Positions 8,134 to 17,056 are shown, counted from the first letter of the stretch. The stretch is 64,000 nucleotides of DNA from Roseicyclus sp. (GCA_018401965.1 JAGYJU010000002.1:1-64000); one strand, 5' to 3'. Numbers and translations: made by a program. Notes: generated by a model not told the origin, from the sequence alone.

Positions 8134-9149
8134 GCCAGCCGGTGCAGATCCTCCAGCACCGCTTGCGGCACCTCGACCCCCTGCGCACGGGCCTGCGCCA
8201 GGGCGGATAGCGCGCGCGCGCCGGGCAGCCGTGGCGTGGGCCCGCCCGCGAGGGGGGGCGTATCGGCCACGATCCGTGCGGCATGATCCAGCCGGGCATC
8301 GAGCGTGGCAGCTGGCATCAACATGCCCGCGTTGATCACGATATAGAGCTGGCCGACATCCGGCTTGCTGACCGGATCGGCATGGGCATCCACCACATCC
8401 GACAGCATCGCCGCCCCCGACAGCCCGGCCGCGAACAGATCGAGCGACAGCGCCAGCGCCGCGCCCTTGGGGCCGCCGATGGCCTGCAACACGCCCGCCA
8501 GCGCCGCCTTTGGGTCCGTGGTGGGGCGCCCCTCGGCATCGGTGGCCCAGGTGTCGTGAATGGTCTCGCCCCGGTTGGCCGCGCCGCGCAGTTTCGACCG
8601 CGCCGCAACCGACAGCGCCATGTCGAGCATTAGGTGCCGCCCCGCCCCATGCGGCACGCCAATCCCGAAGGGCGCATTGCCCACACGCGGTTCCCGCCCG
8701 CCCGGCGGCGCCAGCATCGGCGCGCTGTTGGCGGTGATGAAACTGGCAAACCCGGCCTCTGCCGCGACCAGCAGACAGGGCGCGATGGCCCCGAAATGGG
8801 TGCCGCCGCGCAAGAAACAGGCCGCGATCCCGGTTGTCGTGGCGCGCGCCATCGCCTCGGCCAGCGCGCGCTGTGCCATGGCCGCACCCAGGCCGCCCTT
8901 CGCATCCATCTGGCAGAGCGCGGGGGCGGGCGTGGTGATGACGGGCACGGCCCCGAGGTCGATGCCGCCTGCCACGATCCGCCCGATGTAGGAGCCGACG
9001 CGCGCGATGCCATGGGTCGAAATGCCCATCATCTCGGTCAGGACAAGGTGGCGGGCCGCGTCTTCGGCCACACCCGGGGCGGTGACGCCCGCATTGAAAA
9101 AGGCGCGGGCGACAAGCGCCCGCGCCTCTTGTTCGGTCAGGACCGGCAT
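8127..9149 (-). CDS. Ldh-family (malate/L-lactate-type) dehydrogenase
   Basis: A 340-residue protein of the NAD(P)-dependent Ldh_2 family (YlbC/ComC/Dpka type), not the Rossmann lactate dehydrogenase. Visible family marks are Met-Met-Gly-Ile-Ser-Thr-His-Gly-Ile-Ala-Arg-Val (about 40-51), Arg-Gly-Gly-Thr-His-Phe-Gly, Asn-Ala-Pro-Phe-Gly and Pro-Asp-Val-Gly-Gln. Members reduce 2-keto acids or cyclic imines. It is the last gene of the tctC-tctB-tctA unit, 4 bp after tctA, so it probably acts on the imported acid or its first product. Substrate not predictable. Confidence 0.85.
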   Translation of the reverse strand: MPVLTEQEARALVARAFFNAGVTAPGVAEDAARHLVLTEMMGISTHGIARVGSYIGRIVAGGIDLGAVPVITTPAPALCQMDAKGGLGAAMAQRALAEAMARATTTGIAACFLRGGTHFGAIAPCLLVAAEAGFASFITANSAPMLAPPGGREPRVGNAPFGIGVPHGAGRHLMLDMALSVAARSKLRGAANRGETIHDTWATDAEGRPTTDPKAALAGVLQAIGGPKGAALALSLDLFAAGLSGAAMLSDVVDAHADPVSKPDVGQLYIVINAGMLMPAATLDARLDHAARIVADTPPLAGGPTPRLPGARALSALAQARAQGVEVPQAVLEDLHRLAG

Positions 9150-9153
9150 CGGC

Positions 9154-10677
9154 CTAGGCGCCCGCGTTCTTGGCCTTGGCGGCCTTGGCCCCCATCTTGC
9201 CCATCATCGGCAACAGCACGATCAGCGCGATGGTCACCCCGATGATCCAGAGCGAGGCCGGGCGATCGAGGAAGATCCCGAAAGACCCGCGCGAGATGGT
9301 CATGGTCTGGCGCAGCGCCTCTTCGGCCAGCGGGCCAAGCACCAGCGCCAGCACGAGGGCCGCGGGCGAAAAGCCATACATCCGCATGAAGAAGCCGACG
9401 ATCCCGGCGGCGAACATCAGGTACAGTTCTACAAAGCTGGCATGGACGGTGAAGGTGCCAAGCGCACAGATCACCACGATGCAGGGCCCAAGGATGCGGT
9501 AAGGCACCTTGATGATCTGCACGAACAAGGGGATTGCGAAGATGTTGATCAACAACAGCACCATGTTGCCCAGGTACATCGACGCGATCAGGCCCCAGGC
9601 CATTTCCGGGTTCTGATCCATGAACAGCGGCCCCGGACGCAAGCCCCACATCAAGAAGGCGGCCAACAGGACGGCGGTCGAGGCAGAGCCGGGAATGCCC
9701 AGCGTCAACAGCGGGATCATCGCACCCGAAGAGGCGGCGTTGTTGGCGGTTTCCGGCGCGACAAGCCCGGCCATTTCACCGGTGCCGAAGCGTTCCGGGT
9801 GTTTGGACAGCGAGCGTTCGGTGGAATAGGCCATGAGCGAGGCGATGGTCGCCCCCGCGCCGGGGATCACGCCCACGACAAACCCAAGCAGCGATCCGCG
9901 CACCATGGTCCAGCGGGTCGACACGAAATCATGCGCCGTGGGCCAGAAGCGGCTTTCCTTGTTGTATTGCACGACGCTGCCCGCACCGACGCGGTGCATC
10001 CCGGAATAGAAGGCATAGAACAGCTCGCCCAGACCGAACAGGCCGATGGCGATGGGGATGAAATAGATGCCCCCGATCAGTTCCGCCGACCCGAAGGTAT
10101 AGCGCCCCTGCCCGGTTTCGAGGTCGACCCCAACGGTGCCAAGCGCCAGCCCGATCAAGGCCGAGATCACGCCCAGTTTCCAGTTCGATCCGATCATCAC
10201 GATCAGCGTCAAAAGCCCCATGCAGGCCAGCAGGAAATATTCCGGCGGCCCAAAGCTGCGCGACACCTGGCTGAACATCGGGGCAAGCAGAGTGATCATC
10301 AGAACGCCGACCGTGCCACCCACGAAAGAGGCCACGGCCTGCATCACCAGGGCCGGGCCCGCGCGGCCCTTCTTGGCCAGGGGGTAGCCGTCGAAGGTCG
10401 AGGCGACGGTGGCGCTTTCGCCGGGGGTGTTGAGCAGGATCGAGGTGATCGTACCGCCATACATCGACCCGTAATAGATCGCCGCCAGCATCATGATCGC
10501 GCCCACCGGGTCCATCCCGAAGGTTACGGGCAGCAAGATCGCAAGCCCCGCCGAGGGGCCAAAGCCGGGGATCACGCCCACGACCATTCCGACCATCGCG
10601 CCGATGAGCAGGTAAAGCATGTTGATCGGGGTGATGGCGATGGACAGCCCCATCACGAGATCAGAGAAGATATCCAT
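9154..10677 (-). CDS. tctA: Tripartite tricarboxylate transporter, TctA large permease
   Basis: A 507-residue inner-membrane protein with about 11-12 hydrophobic segments. The first loop holds Gly-Val-Ile-Pro-Gly-Phe-Gly-Pro-Ser-Ala-Gly, and a matching inverted Gly-Val-Ile-Pro-Gly-Ala-Gly-Ala-Thr lies near the middle; this pair is the TctA duplication mark. It forms the ion-coupled channel that takes carboxylates delivered by TctC. Order on the minus strand is GntR, tctC, tctB, tctA, then the Ldh-type dehydrogenase. Confidence 0.95.
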   Translation of the reverse strand: MDIFSDLVMGLSIAITPINMLYLLIGAMVGMVVGVIPGFGPSAGLAILLPVTFGMDPVGAIMMLAAIYYGSMYGGTITSILLNTPGESATVASTFDGYPLAKKGRAGPALVMQAVASFVGGTVGVLMITLLAPMFSQVSRSFGPPEYFLLACMGLLTLIVMIGSNWKLGVISALIGLALGTVGVDLETGQGRYTFGSAELIGGIYFIPIAIGLFGLGELFYAFYSGMHRVGAGSVVQYNKESRFWPTAHDFVSTRWTMVRGSLLGFVVGVIPGAGATIASLMAYSTERSLSKHPERFGTGEMAGLVAPETANNAASSGAMIPLLTLGIPGSASTAVLLAAFLMWGLRPGPLFMDQNPEMAWGLIASMYLGNMVLLLINIFAIPLFVQIIKVPYRILGPCIVVICALGTFTVHASFVELYLMFAAGIVGFFMRMYGFSPAALVLALVLGPLAEEALRQTMTISRGSFGIFLDRPASLWIIGVTIALIVLLPMMGKMGAKAAKAKNAGA

Positions 10678-10714
10678 TCGTGTCTCCCTTGGACGGGCGC
10701 GGCGCGCGGTTCCG

Positions 10715-11188
10715 TCAGAACGGCAGGTCGATGAGGGCGGGCGGCATGTTCGCGTTCAGAACGCGGTCGAACAGCACATAGACCGTCGCCGGAAAGACCA
10801 GCGCGACCACGGCGTTCATCACGAGCCTGCCCGGGTTGAACAGCACTAGGGCAAGGCCAAGATAGGCCACCGTCGAGATGAAACCGCCAAACAGTCGGAT
10901 CAGAACGGCATAGCCGATGGCCAGCCCCAGCAGGATCGCCAGATCGCGCCAACCGCCCAGGGGCGCGTCATCGGCGCCTGGGGCACCGCCTGCCGCCACC
11001 CGCGCGCGGTCGCGCAGCGCGTCGGCCAAGGCCCAAAGCGTCATGATCACCATGCCTGCGCCCACGATCCGCGGAAAGAACCCCGGCCCGAGCCGACCCG
11101 ACCGCGTCATGAAATTCAGGTCGTAAAAGGCGATGTAGCTGTAGAAGATTGAGGCGCCCAGCAGAGCAACCAGGAATACGATACGCAT
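10715..11188 (-). CDS. tctB: Tripartite tricarboxylate transporter, TctB small permease
   Basis: A 157-residue four-helix membrane protein. I use the ATG at 11188, which starts directly at a hydrophobic helix; the longer form would add 15 hydrophilic residues and run into the hairpin upstream. The Gly-Pro-Gly-Phe-Phe-Pro motif at about residues 32-37 is the TctB hallmark. It lies between tctC and tctA. Confidence 0.9.
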   Translation of the reverse strand: MRIVFLVALLGASIFYSYIAFYDLNFMTRSGRLGPGFFPRIVGAGMVIMTLWALADALRDRARVAAGGAPGADDAPLGGWRDLAILLGLAIGYAVLIRLFGGFISTVAYLGLALVLFNPGRLVMNAVVALVFPATVYVLFDRVLNANMPPALIDLPF

Positions 11189-11212
11189 GTCCACCCCGAT
11201 GCGGTTGAAAAC

Positions 11213-11240
11213 GGGCCGGGTGCTTTGCGGCACCCGGCCC
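11213..11240 (-). terminator. Intercistronic hairpin after tctC
   Basis: Perfect 11-bp stem (GGGCCGGGTGC and its complement) with a six-base loop, followed on the minus strand by GTTTTC. It sits between the tctC stop and the tctB start. The short U run suggests partial termination or 3'-end protection, favouring binding-protein mRNA. Confidence 0.6.
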
Positions 11241-11260
11241 TTGATGCCCTGAGGCAGGAT

Positions 11261-12241
11261 TTACTGGATCGCGCCGAGCGAACGCAGCACCTCTTCGAAC
11301 CCGTTCGCGGTGCGGGTCAGGAAGGTGCGGAATTCGTCGCCGTACAGAACCGTCGGCGTCAGCGTGTTGTTCTCGATATAGGCGGCCCATTCCGGGGTCT
11401 CGACCACGCGCTGCATGGTTTCGATCCAGAAGGCCTGCGCCTCTGCCGGGGCATCGGGGGGCAGGATCAGACCGCGCGGCATCGACACGCCGATGTCATG
11501 GCCCACGTCACCCATTGTCGGCACGCCGTCCAGCGCGGCGGGGGTGGAGGCGCCCGAATAGACCAGCGCGCGCAGATCGCCGCTGTCGATCAGGCCGAGG
11601 ATTTCGCCGGGGTTGCCGACCATGGCATCGACCGACTGCGACAAGAGCGCGGTGGTCTGGTCCGCCATCGAGTTGAAGGACACGTATTCGAATTCGAACC
11701 CTGCGGCCTGTGCAAACAGGGTTGGCACGATGAAGTCGACGTTGACCGTGCCCGTGCCCGCGATGGTGATCGGGTTGGACTGGGCGAATTCGATGAACTG
11801 GTCGATGTTCTGGATGTCGGACGATCCGTTGACGACCAGCACAAGGTCATCGGTGGCCAGAAGGGCCACGGGGGTGAAATCGGCCGGCTGCCAGGGCGTG
11901 TCGGCCTGAAGCGGCGTGGTCACGAAGCTGCCCGAGGTGGTCGAGATGCCATAGCCCGACCCGGACTGGCCGAACAGGTAGCCCCAGCCCACGGCGCCCG
12001 AGCCACCGGCGCGGTTCTCGATCGAGATGTCGCCGGGATACAGGTCGTAGGTGTTGAGGATGTCGACAATGGTCCGCGCCATGATGTCGTTGCCGCCGCC
12101 GGGGCCAAAGGCGATGGTCCAGTCCAGCGTCTGTGCTGGATCGGGGTATTCCTGGGCAATTGCGGGGGTGGCGACGGCCAAGGGGGCCGCTGCGACCAGC
12201 GCAAGCGCGCCGGCCTTGAAGCTGTGGTGCAGTTTGGTCAT
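11261..12241 (-). CDS. tctC: Tripartite tricarboxylate transporter, TctC solute-binding protein
   Basis: A 326-residue periplasmic binding protein. The ATG at 12241 gives a signal peptide ending in Ala-Ile-Ala-Gln. The mature part begins with the Bug-family pattern (Thr-Ile-Ala-Phe-Gly-Pro-Gly-Gly-Gly-Asn-Asp), followed by Glu-Asn-Arg-Ala-Gly-Gly-Ser-Gly and a second-lobe Gly-Ala-Ser-Thr-Pro-Ala strand. Its ATG overlaps the upstream GntR stop by 4 bp (ATGA), so the regulator and binding protein are co-translated. Ligand unknown; the Bug family binds diverse carboxylates, and the matB neighbourhood suggests a malonate-like acid. Confidence 0.93.
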   Translation of the reverse strand: MTKLHHSFKAGALALVAAAPLAVATPAIAQEYPDPAQTLDWTIAFGPGGGNDIMARTIVDILNTYDLYPGDISIENRAGGSGAVGWGYLFGQSGSGYGISTTSGSFVTTPLQADTPWQPADFTPVALLATDDLVLVVNGSSDIQNIDQFIEFAQSNPITIAGTGTVNVDFIVPTLFAQAAGFEFEYVSFNSMADQTTALLSQSVDAMVGNPGEILGLIDSGDLRALVYSGASTPAALDGVPTMGDVGHDIGVSMPRGLILPPDAPAEAQAFWIETMQRVVETPEWAAYIENNTLTPTVLYGDEFRTFLTRTANGFEEVLRSLGAIQ

Positions 12242-13014
12242 GTGATCCTCCCAAGATCGGTTTCGGTATCCACGGGCCGCCCCGATGTCGGGGTGGGTTC
12301 CGCATGACCGGCCGGAGCGTGGCACGCACCCCCCTCCTGCCGGAGCCTGTGCAGCAATCTTTCCTTGCCGTTGGCATGATGGGCCGCGCCCGCCGCCTGC
12401 GCGGCGGCGGCGTCGCCTGCCACGATGGCGGCAACGATCCGGCCATGTTCGATATTCGATTGCCGAAGCGCGCCTGCGCCCGACAAGACCTTGAGCCGCA
12501 GCAGCCGCACCTCCTTGCCAAGCGCAACGTAAAGCGCGCGCGCGCGCGGCGCCTGCGCGCTGGCCGCGATGCAATCGTGAAAGGCAAGGTTCAGCTCGAA
12601 ATAATCCGCCTCGTCCTCCTGCGCGATGGCCTCGTCCATACGGGTCAGGAAGGCCTTCAGATCGGCCTTGACGGCGGCATCGGCGCGCTGCGCCAAGGCC
12701 GCACACAGATAGCCCGCGATCATCGCGCGCAGATCGTAAAGTTCCAGCCCGTCCTGCAGGGACAGGCGGCGCACGTAGACGCCTTCGTTGGCCACCGCTT
12801 CCACCAGCCCTTCGCGTTCCAGCGACCGCGCCGCTTCGCGGACCGGGCCACGGCTGACGCCAAGCTGTTCGGCCAAAAGCGCCTCGTTCAGCCGTTCACC
12901 GGCGGCGATTTCCCCCAGCAGGATCATCCGTTCCAGTTCGTCGCGCACCTCCACGACCAGCGGCCTTTGCCGCCGCCGCGCCACAGATTCCCGAATGTCA
13001 TGCCGCATTTCCAT
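12238..13014 (-). CDS. FCD-type GntR regulator of the tct operon
   Basis: A 258-residue GntR protein. The winged-helix recognition segment Val-Ser-Arg-Gly-Pro-Val-Arg-Glu-Ala-Ala-Arg lies at about 53-63. The FCD domain keeps Asp in Tyr-Asp-Leu-Arg and His in Leu-Ala-Phe-His-Asp as metal or ligand positions. It is the first gene of the tctCBA-ldh unit and has TTGTCAACAA at 13043-13052, 29 bp ahead of its start, identical to the site at the matB-side regulator. Autoregulation and cross-control of the divergent SDR are likely. A start at 13008 is also possible. Confidence 0.88.
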   Translation of the reverse strand: MEMRHDIRESVARRRQRPLVVEVRDELERMILLGEIAAGERLNEALLAEQLGVSRGPVREAARSLEREGLVEAVANEGVYVRRLSLQDGLELYDLRAMIAGYLCAALAQRADAAVKADLKAFLTRMDEAIAQEDEADYFELNLAFHDCIAASAQAPRARALYVALGKEVRLLRLKVLSGAGALRQSNIEHGRIVAAIVAGDAAAAQAAGAAHHANGKERLLHRLRQEGGACHAPAGHAEPTPTSGRPVDTETDLGRIT

Positions 13015-13042
13015 GCTGCTACATCAGGCGTCGAATTGTAGA

Positions 13043-13052
13043 TTGTCAACAA
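13043..13052. promoter_or_regulatory. Candidate GntR operator TTGTCAACAA (second copy)
   Basis: Same ten bases as 4200-4209, here in the divergent gap between the tct-operon regulator and the SDR gene. It suggests that the two GntR regulators share or cross-recognise a site and that the island is one regulon. Confidence 0.55.
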
Positions 13053-13194
13053 TATTCTGTTGATTGAACCGCGCCATGAGATTACCGAAGACGTGCAGGC
13101 CGCAGGGTGACACGCGCCGCCAGATCGGGTGAACAGGCCGCGAAACCATCTATGGGCCGATTTAAAATATAACAAAATCAACAAGGTGATGCCA

Positions 13195-13935
13195 ATGACA
13201 CATAAGCCCCTGTCGGGAAAGACCGCCTTTGTTTCAGGCTCCGGTCAAAACATCGGCCGCGCCGCGGCTGTTCGATTGGCACAGCTGGGCTGCAACGTGG
13301 TGATCAATGGCTCCAGCAACCATGATGCCTGCGCGCAAACCGCCGCCCGCGTGGTCGCGCAAGGACCGGAGGCGCTTGTGGTCATGGGGGACATGGCACG
13401 GGCCGAGGATGTGGCGCGCATCGCCGATGCCGCCCGCGCGCGGTTCGGGGCCGTCGACATTCTTGTCAACAATGCCGCCCGCCGCCCCCACAAACCCTTT
13501 CTGGACACCACCGATGACGACTGGGACAGCGTCGTCGACCTCGCGTTGAAAGGTGCCTTTCGCAGCGCGCGCGCCTTTCTGCCCGACATGGTCGATCGCA
13601 AATGGGGCAGGATCATCAATTTCGCCGGGATGAAAGCGATGCGCGGCTATTTCGAAGGCGCGCCGATTTCCGCCGCCAAGCATGGTGTCTGGGGCCTGAC
13701 CAAGGCGATCTCGCGCGAATTTGCCCCCCATGGCGTCACCGCCAACATCATTTCCCCCGGCCAGATCCGGGCCGAAACCGCCACCGAGGATGACCCCAAG
13801 CGCAGCGCGACCATCCCGGCGGGCTTCATGGGCCAGCCCGACGACATCGCCGCCGTGGTGGGCTTCCTGGCCTCGCCCGAGGCGCGCTTTGTCACCGGCC
13901 AGATGATCGCGGTCAACGGCGGCGAAGAAACCTGA
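13195..13935 (+). CDS. Atypical short-chain dehydrogenase/reductase
   Basis: A 246-residue Rossmann-fold protein. The cofactor loop Gly-Ser-Gly-Gln-Asn-Ile-Gly (15-21) and Asn-Asn-Ala-Ala (92-95) are present. The catalytic Ser and Tyr are not: the Ser position is Gly145, and the Tyr of Tyr-x-x-x-Lys is Ile158, with Lys162 kept. It may be a diverged SDR with altered or no redox chemistry. I use the ATG at 13195 because AAGGTG at 13183 gives a 6-base spacing; the upstream AUG at 13189 abuts that site. It is divergent from the GntR-tct operon and lies 58 bp ahead of the AbrB-type gene. Confidence 0.82.
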   Translation: MTHKPLSGKTAFVSGSGQNIGRAAAVRLAQLGCNVVINGSSNHDACAQTAARVVAQGPEALVVMGDMARAEDVARIADAARARFGAVDILVNNAARRPHKPFLDTTDDDWDSVVDLALKGAFRSARAFLPDMVDRKWGRIINFAGMKAMRGYFEGAPISAAKHGVWGLTKAISREFAPHGVTANIISPGQIRAETATEDDPKRSATIPAGFMGQPDDIAAVVGFLASPEARFVTGQMIAVNGGEET

Positions 13936-13993
13936 CCCCGGACCGGCGGCAGGCAAGAGACGGGGCAGCGCGGCACATCATGGGGCAGGACAG

Positions 13994-15067
13994 ATGACAG
14001 GCTCGACACCGGGCGGCACCGTGATGGGGCGCCGGATCATGACCATCGCCATCGGGGGGCTGGGCACCCTGGTCTTCTGGGCGGTGGATTTCCCCCTGCC
14101 CTTCCTGTTCGGGCCGCTCTTCGCCTGTCTTGTCGCGGCCTTGGCGGGCGCGCCGGTCAAGGATGCGGGCGCGCTTGGCAAGGCGATGCGCACCATCCTT
14201 GGCGTGGCCATCGGTGCCTCGATCACCCCTGATCTGGTCGCGCGCGCGCCGCAAATGGCGATCTCGCTTGCGATGGTGCCCGTCTATGTCGTGGCGATTG
14301 CCGCCATCGGCGTGCCCTTCTTTCGCCGCGTCTACGGCTTTGACGCGGTCACCGCCTGGTATGCGGCCATGCCCGGCGGCTTGCAGGATATGGTGCTGTT
14401 CGGCCAGGAGGCGGGGGCGAATGTGCGCACGCTTGCGCTGATCCACGCCACCCGGGTGATCGTGATCGTGATGATCACGCCGTTCTTCCTCGTGCATGTG
14501 TTCGACGCGGGGCTGGACAACCCCATCGGCGCGCCCGCCGTGACGCTGCCGCCCCATGAAATGATCATCATGGCCGCCGCTGCCCTGGTCGGCTGGAAGG
14601 GCGGGGAACGGATCGGGTTGTTCGGCGCGCCCATCATCGGCCCGATGATCCTGACCGCGATCCTGTCGCTATCCGACATCATCCACGTGCGCCCCCCCGC
14701 CGAGGCGATCTTGTCGGCGCAGTTCTTCATCGGCCTTGGCCTCGGGGCGGGCTATGTCGGCATCACGCTGGCCGAAATCCGGCGCGACGTGGTGGCGGGG
14801 CTGTTTTTCGTGGTCATCGTGGCGGGCCTTGCCGCCGTGGCGACCGAGGCGATCATCCTGTTCGACCTGGCGCCGCCGGTCGATGGTTTCCTGGCCTTCG
14901 TGCCCGCGGGACAGGCGGAAATGGCGGTTCTGGCCATCGTGGTGGGGGCCGATCTGGGCTATGTCGTGCTGCATCACGTGACGCGGGTGTTCCTGATCAT
15001 CCTGGGTGCCCCGGTGGCCGCGCGGCTGTTCGGGGTGGTGCCACCGGCCAAGGACAAGACCGGATAG
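13994..15067 (+). CDS. AbrB-family integral membrane protein
   Basis: A 357-residue protein with about ten hydrophobic segments in two related halves, matching the AbrB (putative ammonia monooxygenase-like, PF05145) membrane family. The marker motifs are Met-Pro-Gly-Gly-Leu-Gln-Asp-Met near residue 126 and Pro-Ala-Gly-Gln-Ala-Glu-Met-Ala near 306, one per half. Despite the family name it is neither a transcription factor nor an enzyme on present evidence; transport is the usual guess. The start overlaps TGACAG spacing from the SDR gene. Confidence 0.82.
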   Translation: MTGSTPGGTVMGRRIMTIAIGGLGTLVFWAVDFPLPFLFGPLFACLVAALAGAPVKDAGALGKAMRTILGVAIGASITPDLVARAPQMAISLAMVPVYVVAIAAIGVPFFRRVYGFDAVTAWYAAMPGGLQDMVLFGQEAGANVRTLALIHATRVIVIVMITPFFLVHVFDAGLDNPIGAPAVTLPPHEMIIMAAAALVGWKGGERIGLFGAPIIGPMILTAILSLSDIIHVRPPAEAILSAQFFIGLGLGAGYVGITLAEIRRDVVAGLFFVVIVAGLAAVATEAIILFDLAPPVDGFLAFVPAGQAEMAVLAIVVGADLGYVVLHHVTRVFLIILGAPVAARLFGVVPPAKDKTG

Positions 15068-15146
15068 GGGCTGGACGGCCGACATCGTGGGGCCGCCGTG
15101 ACCCGTTGCCTGCCCCGTCCCCCGGCGCTACGCTTGCCCTGCATCC

Positions 15147-16544
15147 ATGAGGTCCGCCATGCTCGACACCCCTGCCCGCGACACTGCCACGGCGCTTGCC
15201 CGGTCCATTGCCGAGGATGACGCGTTTCGCGCCGCCCTGGCCGATCTGATCGCCTTTCCCACCGATGCGAGCAACCCCGATGCGCCGCTGCATGCCTATC
15301 TTGCCCATGTGGCCCAGGGCTTTGCCGCCATGGGGTTCGAGACGCAGGGCTTCACATCGGATGGGCGGCCCTTCCTTCTCGCCTCGCGGATCGAGGACGC
15401 GGGCCGCCCCACGGTCCTGGGCTATGCCCATGGCGACACGGTGCCCGGCATGGAAGGCCAATGGGCCGAAGACCGCGATCCCTGGACCCTGACCGAGGAT
15501 CCGGCAACGGGCCGGTGGTACGGGCGCGGCATCGCCGACAACAAGGGCCAGATGCTGGTGAACATGACCGGCTTGCAGGCGGTGCTGGCCGCGCGCGGGT
15601 CGCTTGGGTTCAACCTGCATGTGCTGGTCGAGATGGGCGAGGAACTCGGCTCGCCGGGCTTGGGCAAGGTGTGCGAGCGGCTCAAGGCGCGGCTGGGGGC
15701 CGATGTTCTGATCGCCTCCGACGGGCCGCGCGTCGCCGTCGACCGGCCCACGATCTTCCTGGGCGCGCGCGGCGGCGCGACCTTCCGGCTGCGGCTCAAG
15801 CGGCGGCAAGGCGGGCGGCATTCGGGCAATTTCGGCGGCGCGTTGAAAAACCCCGCCCTCGAACTGGCCCATGCGCTTGCGACCATCGCCAGCGCAAAGG
15901 GCGCGTTGCAGGTGCCGGGCTGGGTGCCCGCGGGCGTGCCGGCGGCCGCGCATGCGGCGCTGGCGGGCCTTACGCCTGCCGGCGGCGAGGTGGATGCCGA
16001 TTGGGGCGCCGAGGGGCTGACCCCGGCCGAACGCATCCATGCCTGGAATTCCGCCGAGATCCTCGCCTTTTCGGCGGGCAATATCGCCAAGCCGGTCAAT
16101 GCCATCCCCGACGAGGCGCAGGCGGTGGTGCAATTGCGCTACGTGCCGGGCATCGATGACGAGAACCTGGAAACCGCGCTGCGCACGCATCTTGATGCGC
16201 AGGGGCACCCCGATATCGTGATCGAGCGGCAGGGGTCGCGGTTTCGCGCCGCCGCCACGCCGGTGGATCATCCGGCGGCGCAATTTGTCGCCACCTCGCT
16301 GGCGCGCACCCATGGCGCGGCCCCGGTTGTGCTCCCCTCGCTCGGCGGGTCGCTGCCCAATGACATCTTCACCGAAATCCTGGGTTTGCCCACGGTTTGG
16401 GTGCCCCATTCCTACCCCGGCTGTTCGCAACATGCGCCCGATGAACACCTGCCGCGCAAGATCTTTGCCGAGGCCGCCGCCCTGATGGCCGGGCTCTACT
16501 GGGATCTGGGCGAGGTGTCGACGGATGCGCTGCTCGGGTCTTGA
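15147..16544 (+). CDS. M20-family metallopeptidase / amidohydrolase
   Basis: A 465-residue cytosolic di-zinc hydrolase. Metal ligands and catalytic residues are visible: His-Gly-Asp (about 95-97), Gly-Ile-Ala-Asp-Asn-Lys-Gly (Asp ligand), Met-Gly-Glu-Glu-Leu-Gly (general base Glu and ligand), Ala-Ser-Asp-Gly, and a final His in Pro-Asp-Glu-His. The lid domain sits between. Members cleave dipeptides, N-acyl or N-carbamoyl amino acids. Position at the end of the matB island suggests release of the amino or carboxylic acid the island consumes. The ATG at 15159 is an alternative start. Its 3' end overlaps the convergent holin gene by 49 bp. Confidence 0.87.
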   Translation: MRSAMLDTPARDTATALARSIAEDDAFRAALADLIAFPTDASNPDAPLHAYLAHVAQGFAAMGFETQGFTSDGRPFLLASRIEDAGRPTVLGYAHGDTVPGMEGQWAEDRDPWTLTEDPATGRWYGRGIADNKGQMLVNMTGLQAVLAARGSLGFNLHVLVEMGEELGSPGLGKVCERLKARLGADVLIASDGPRVAVDRPTIFLGARGGATFRLRLKRRQGGRHSGNFGGALKNPALELAHALATIASAKGALQVPGWVPAGVPAAAHAALAGLTPAGGEVDADWGAEGLTPAERIHAWNSAEILAFSAGNIAKPVNAIPDEAQAVVQLRYVPGIDDENLETALRTHLDAQGHPDIVIERQGSRFRAAATPVDHPAAQFVATSLARTHGAAPVVLPSLGGSLPNDIFTEILGLPTVWVPHSYPGCSQHAPDEHLPRKIFAEAAALMAGLYWDLGEVSTDALLGS

Positions 16545-17056
16545 TCGACCGTGCGCCGCCAGGCTGACAGCGCGGGGTTTGCCGCCACCGGGTCATCGGC
16601 GGGCGCTTGCCACCCTGTCCTGCGCTGCCAGGGCCTGCGCCGGCGCGGGGCCATGCGCGGGGCCTGGCGCCCGTAATGCAATTCCCGCGCGCCGAAATAG
16701 AAACTGACAATCGCGCCAAGCAGCCACCACAAGGGCTCCGGCACGGCCTCAAGCCCTGTCATGCGATGCGAGAACGCCACCGGATCGACCATCGCGAAGA
16801 TGAATAATCCCAGCGTGCCAAGCGCCAGCATCGGGCGCGGCAGCCGGTTCAACCCGTTGATCAGCCGGTCGAAGCCGCTTGTGCCGGCATGTTGGAATTC
16901 TGCCGCCGCCGTGTGAAGCGTGGCGCGGTGCAGATCGGCATCCAGCTCCATCGCGCGGGTCGCGTTGGCGACGAAGACCTCCGACAGGCCTTGCGCGGCA
17001 TCGCCGATGGCCCCTGCCGCGCGCCCCACCCCCAAGGCCCGTTCGATCACCCCCAT
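16496..17056 (-). CDS. Holin family protein (GTA-type, three-helix)
   Basis: A 186-residue protein. After an amphipathic N-terminal helix it carries Leu-Asn-Arg-Leu-Pro-Arg-Pro (about 80-86), two membrane helices, and Val-Pro-Glu-Pro-Leu-Trp-Trp-Leu-Leu-Gly-Ala-Ile-Val-Ser-Phe-Tyr-Phe-Gly-Ala-Arg, the signature block of the holin family found beside GTA endolysins (PF11351). It would make inner-membrane holes for the muramidase. The start (ATG 17056) overlaps the reconstructed muramidase end by about 10 bp. The C-terminal tail overlaps the M20 gene on the other strand. Confidence 0.85.
   Translation of the reverse strand: MGVIERALGVGRAAGAIGDAAQGLSEVFVANATRAMELDADLHRATLHTAAAEFQHAGTSGFDRLINGLNRLPRPMLALGTLGLFIFAMVDPVAFSHRMTGLEAVPEPLWWLLGAIVSFYFGARELHYGRQAPRMAPRRRRPWQRRTGWQAPADDPVAANPALSAWRRTVDQDPSSASVDTSPRSQ

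Noticed and set aside
9007..10734. 575-codon frame opposite tctA
   Set aside because: Mirror of tctA codon bias, rich in His/Arg/Gln, no motif.
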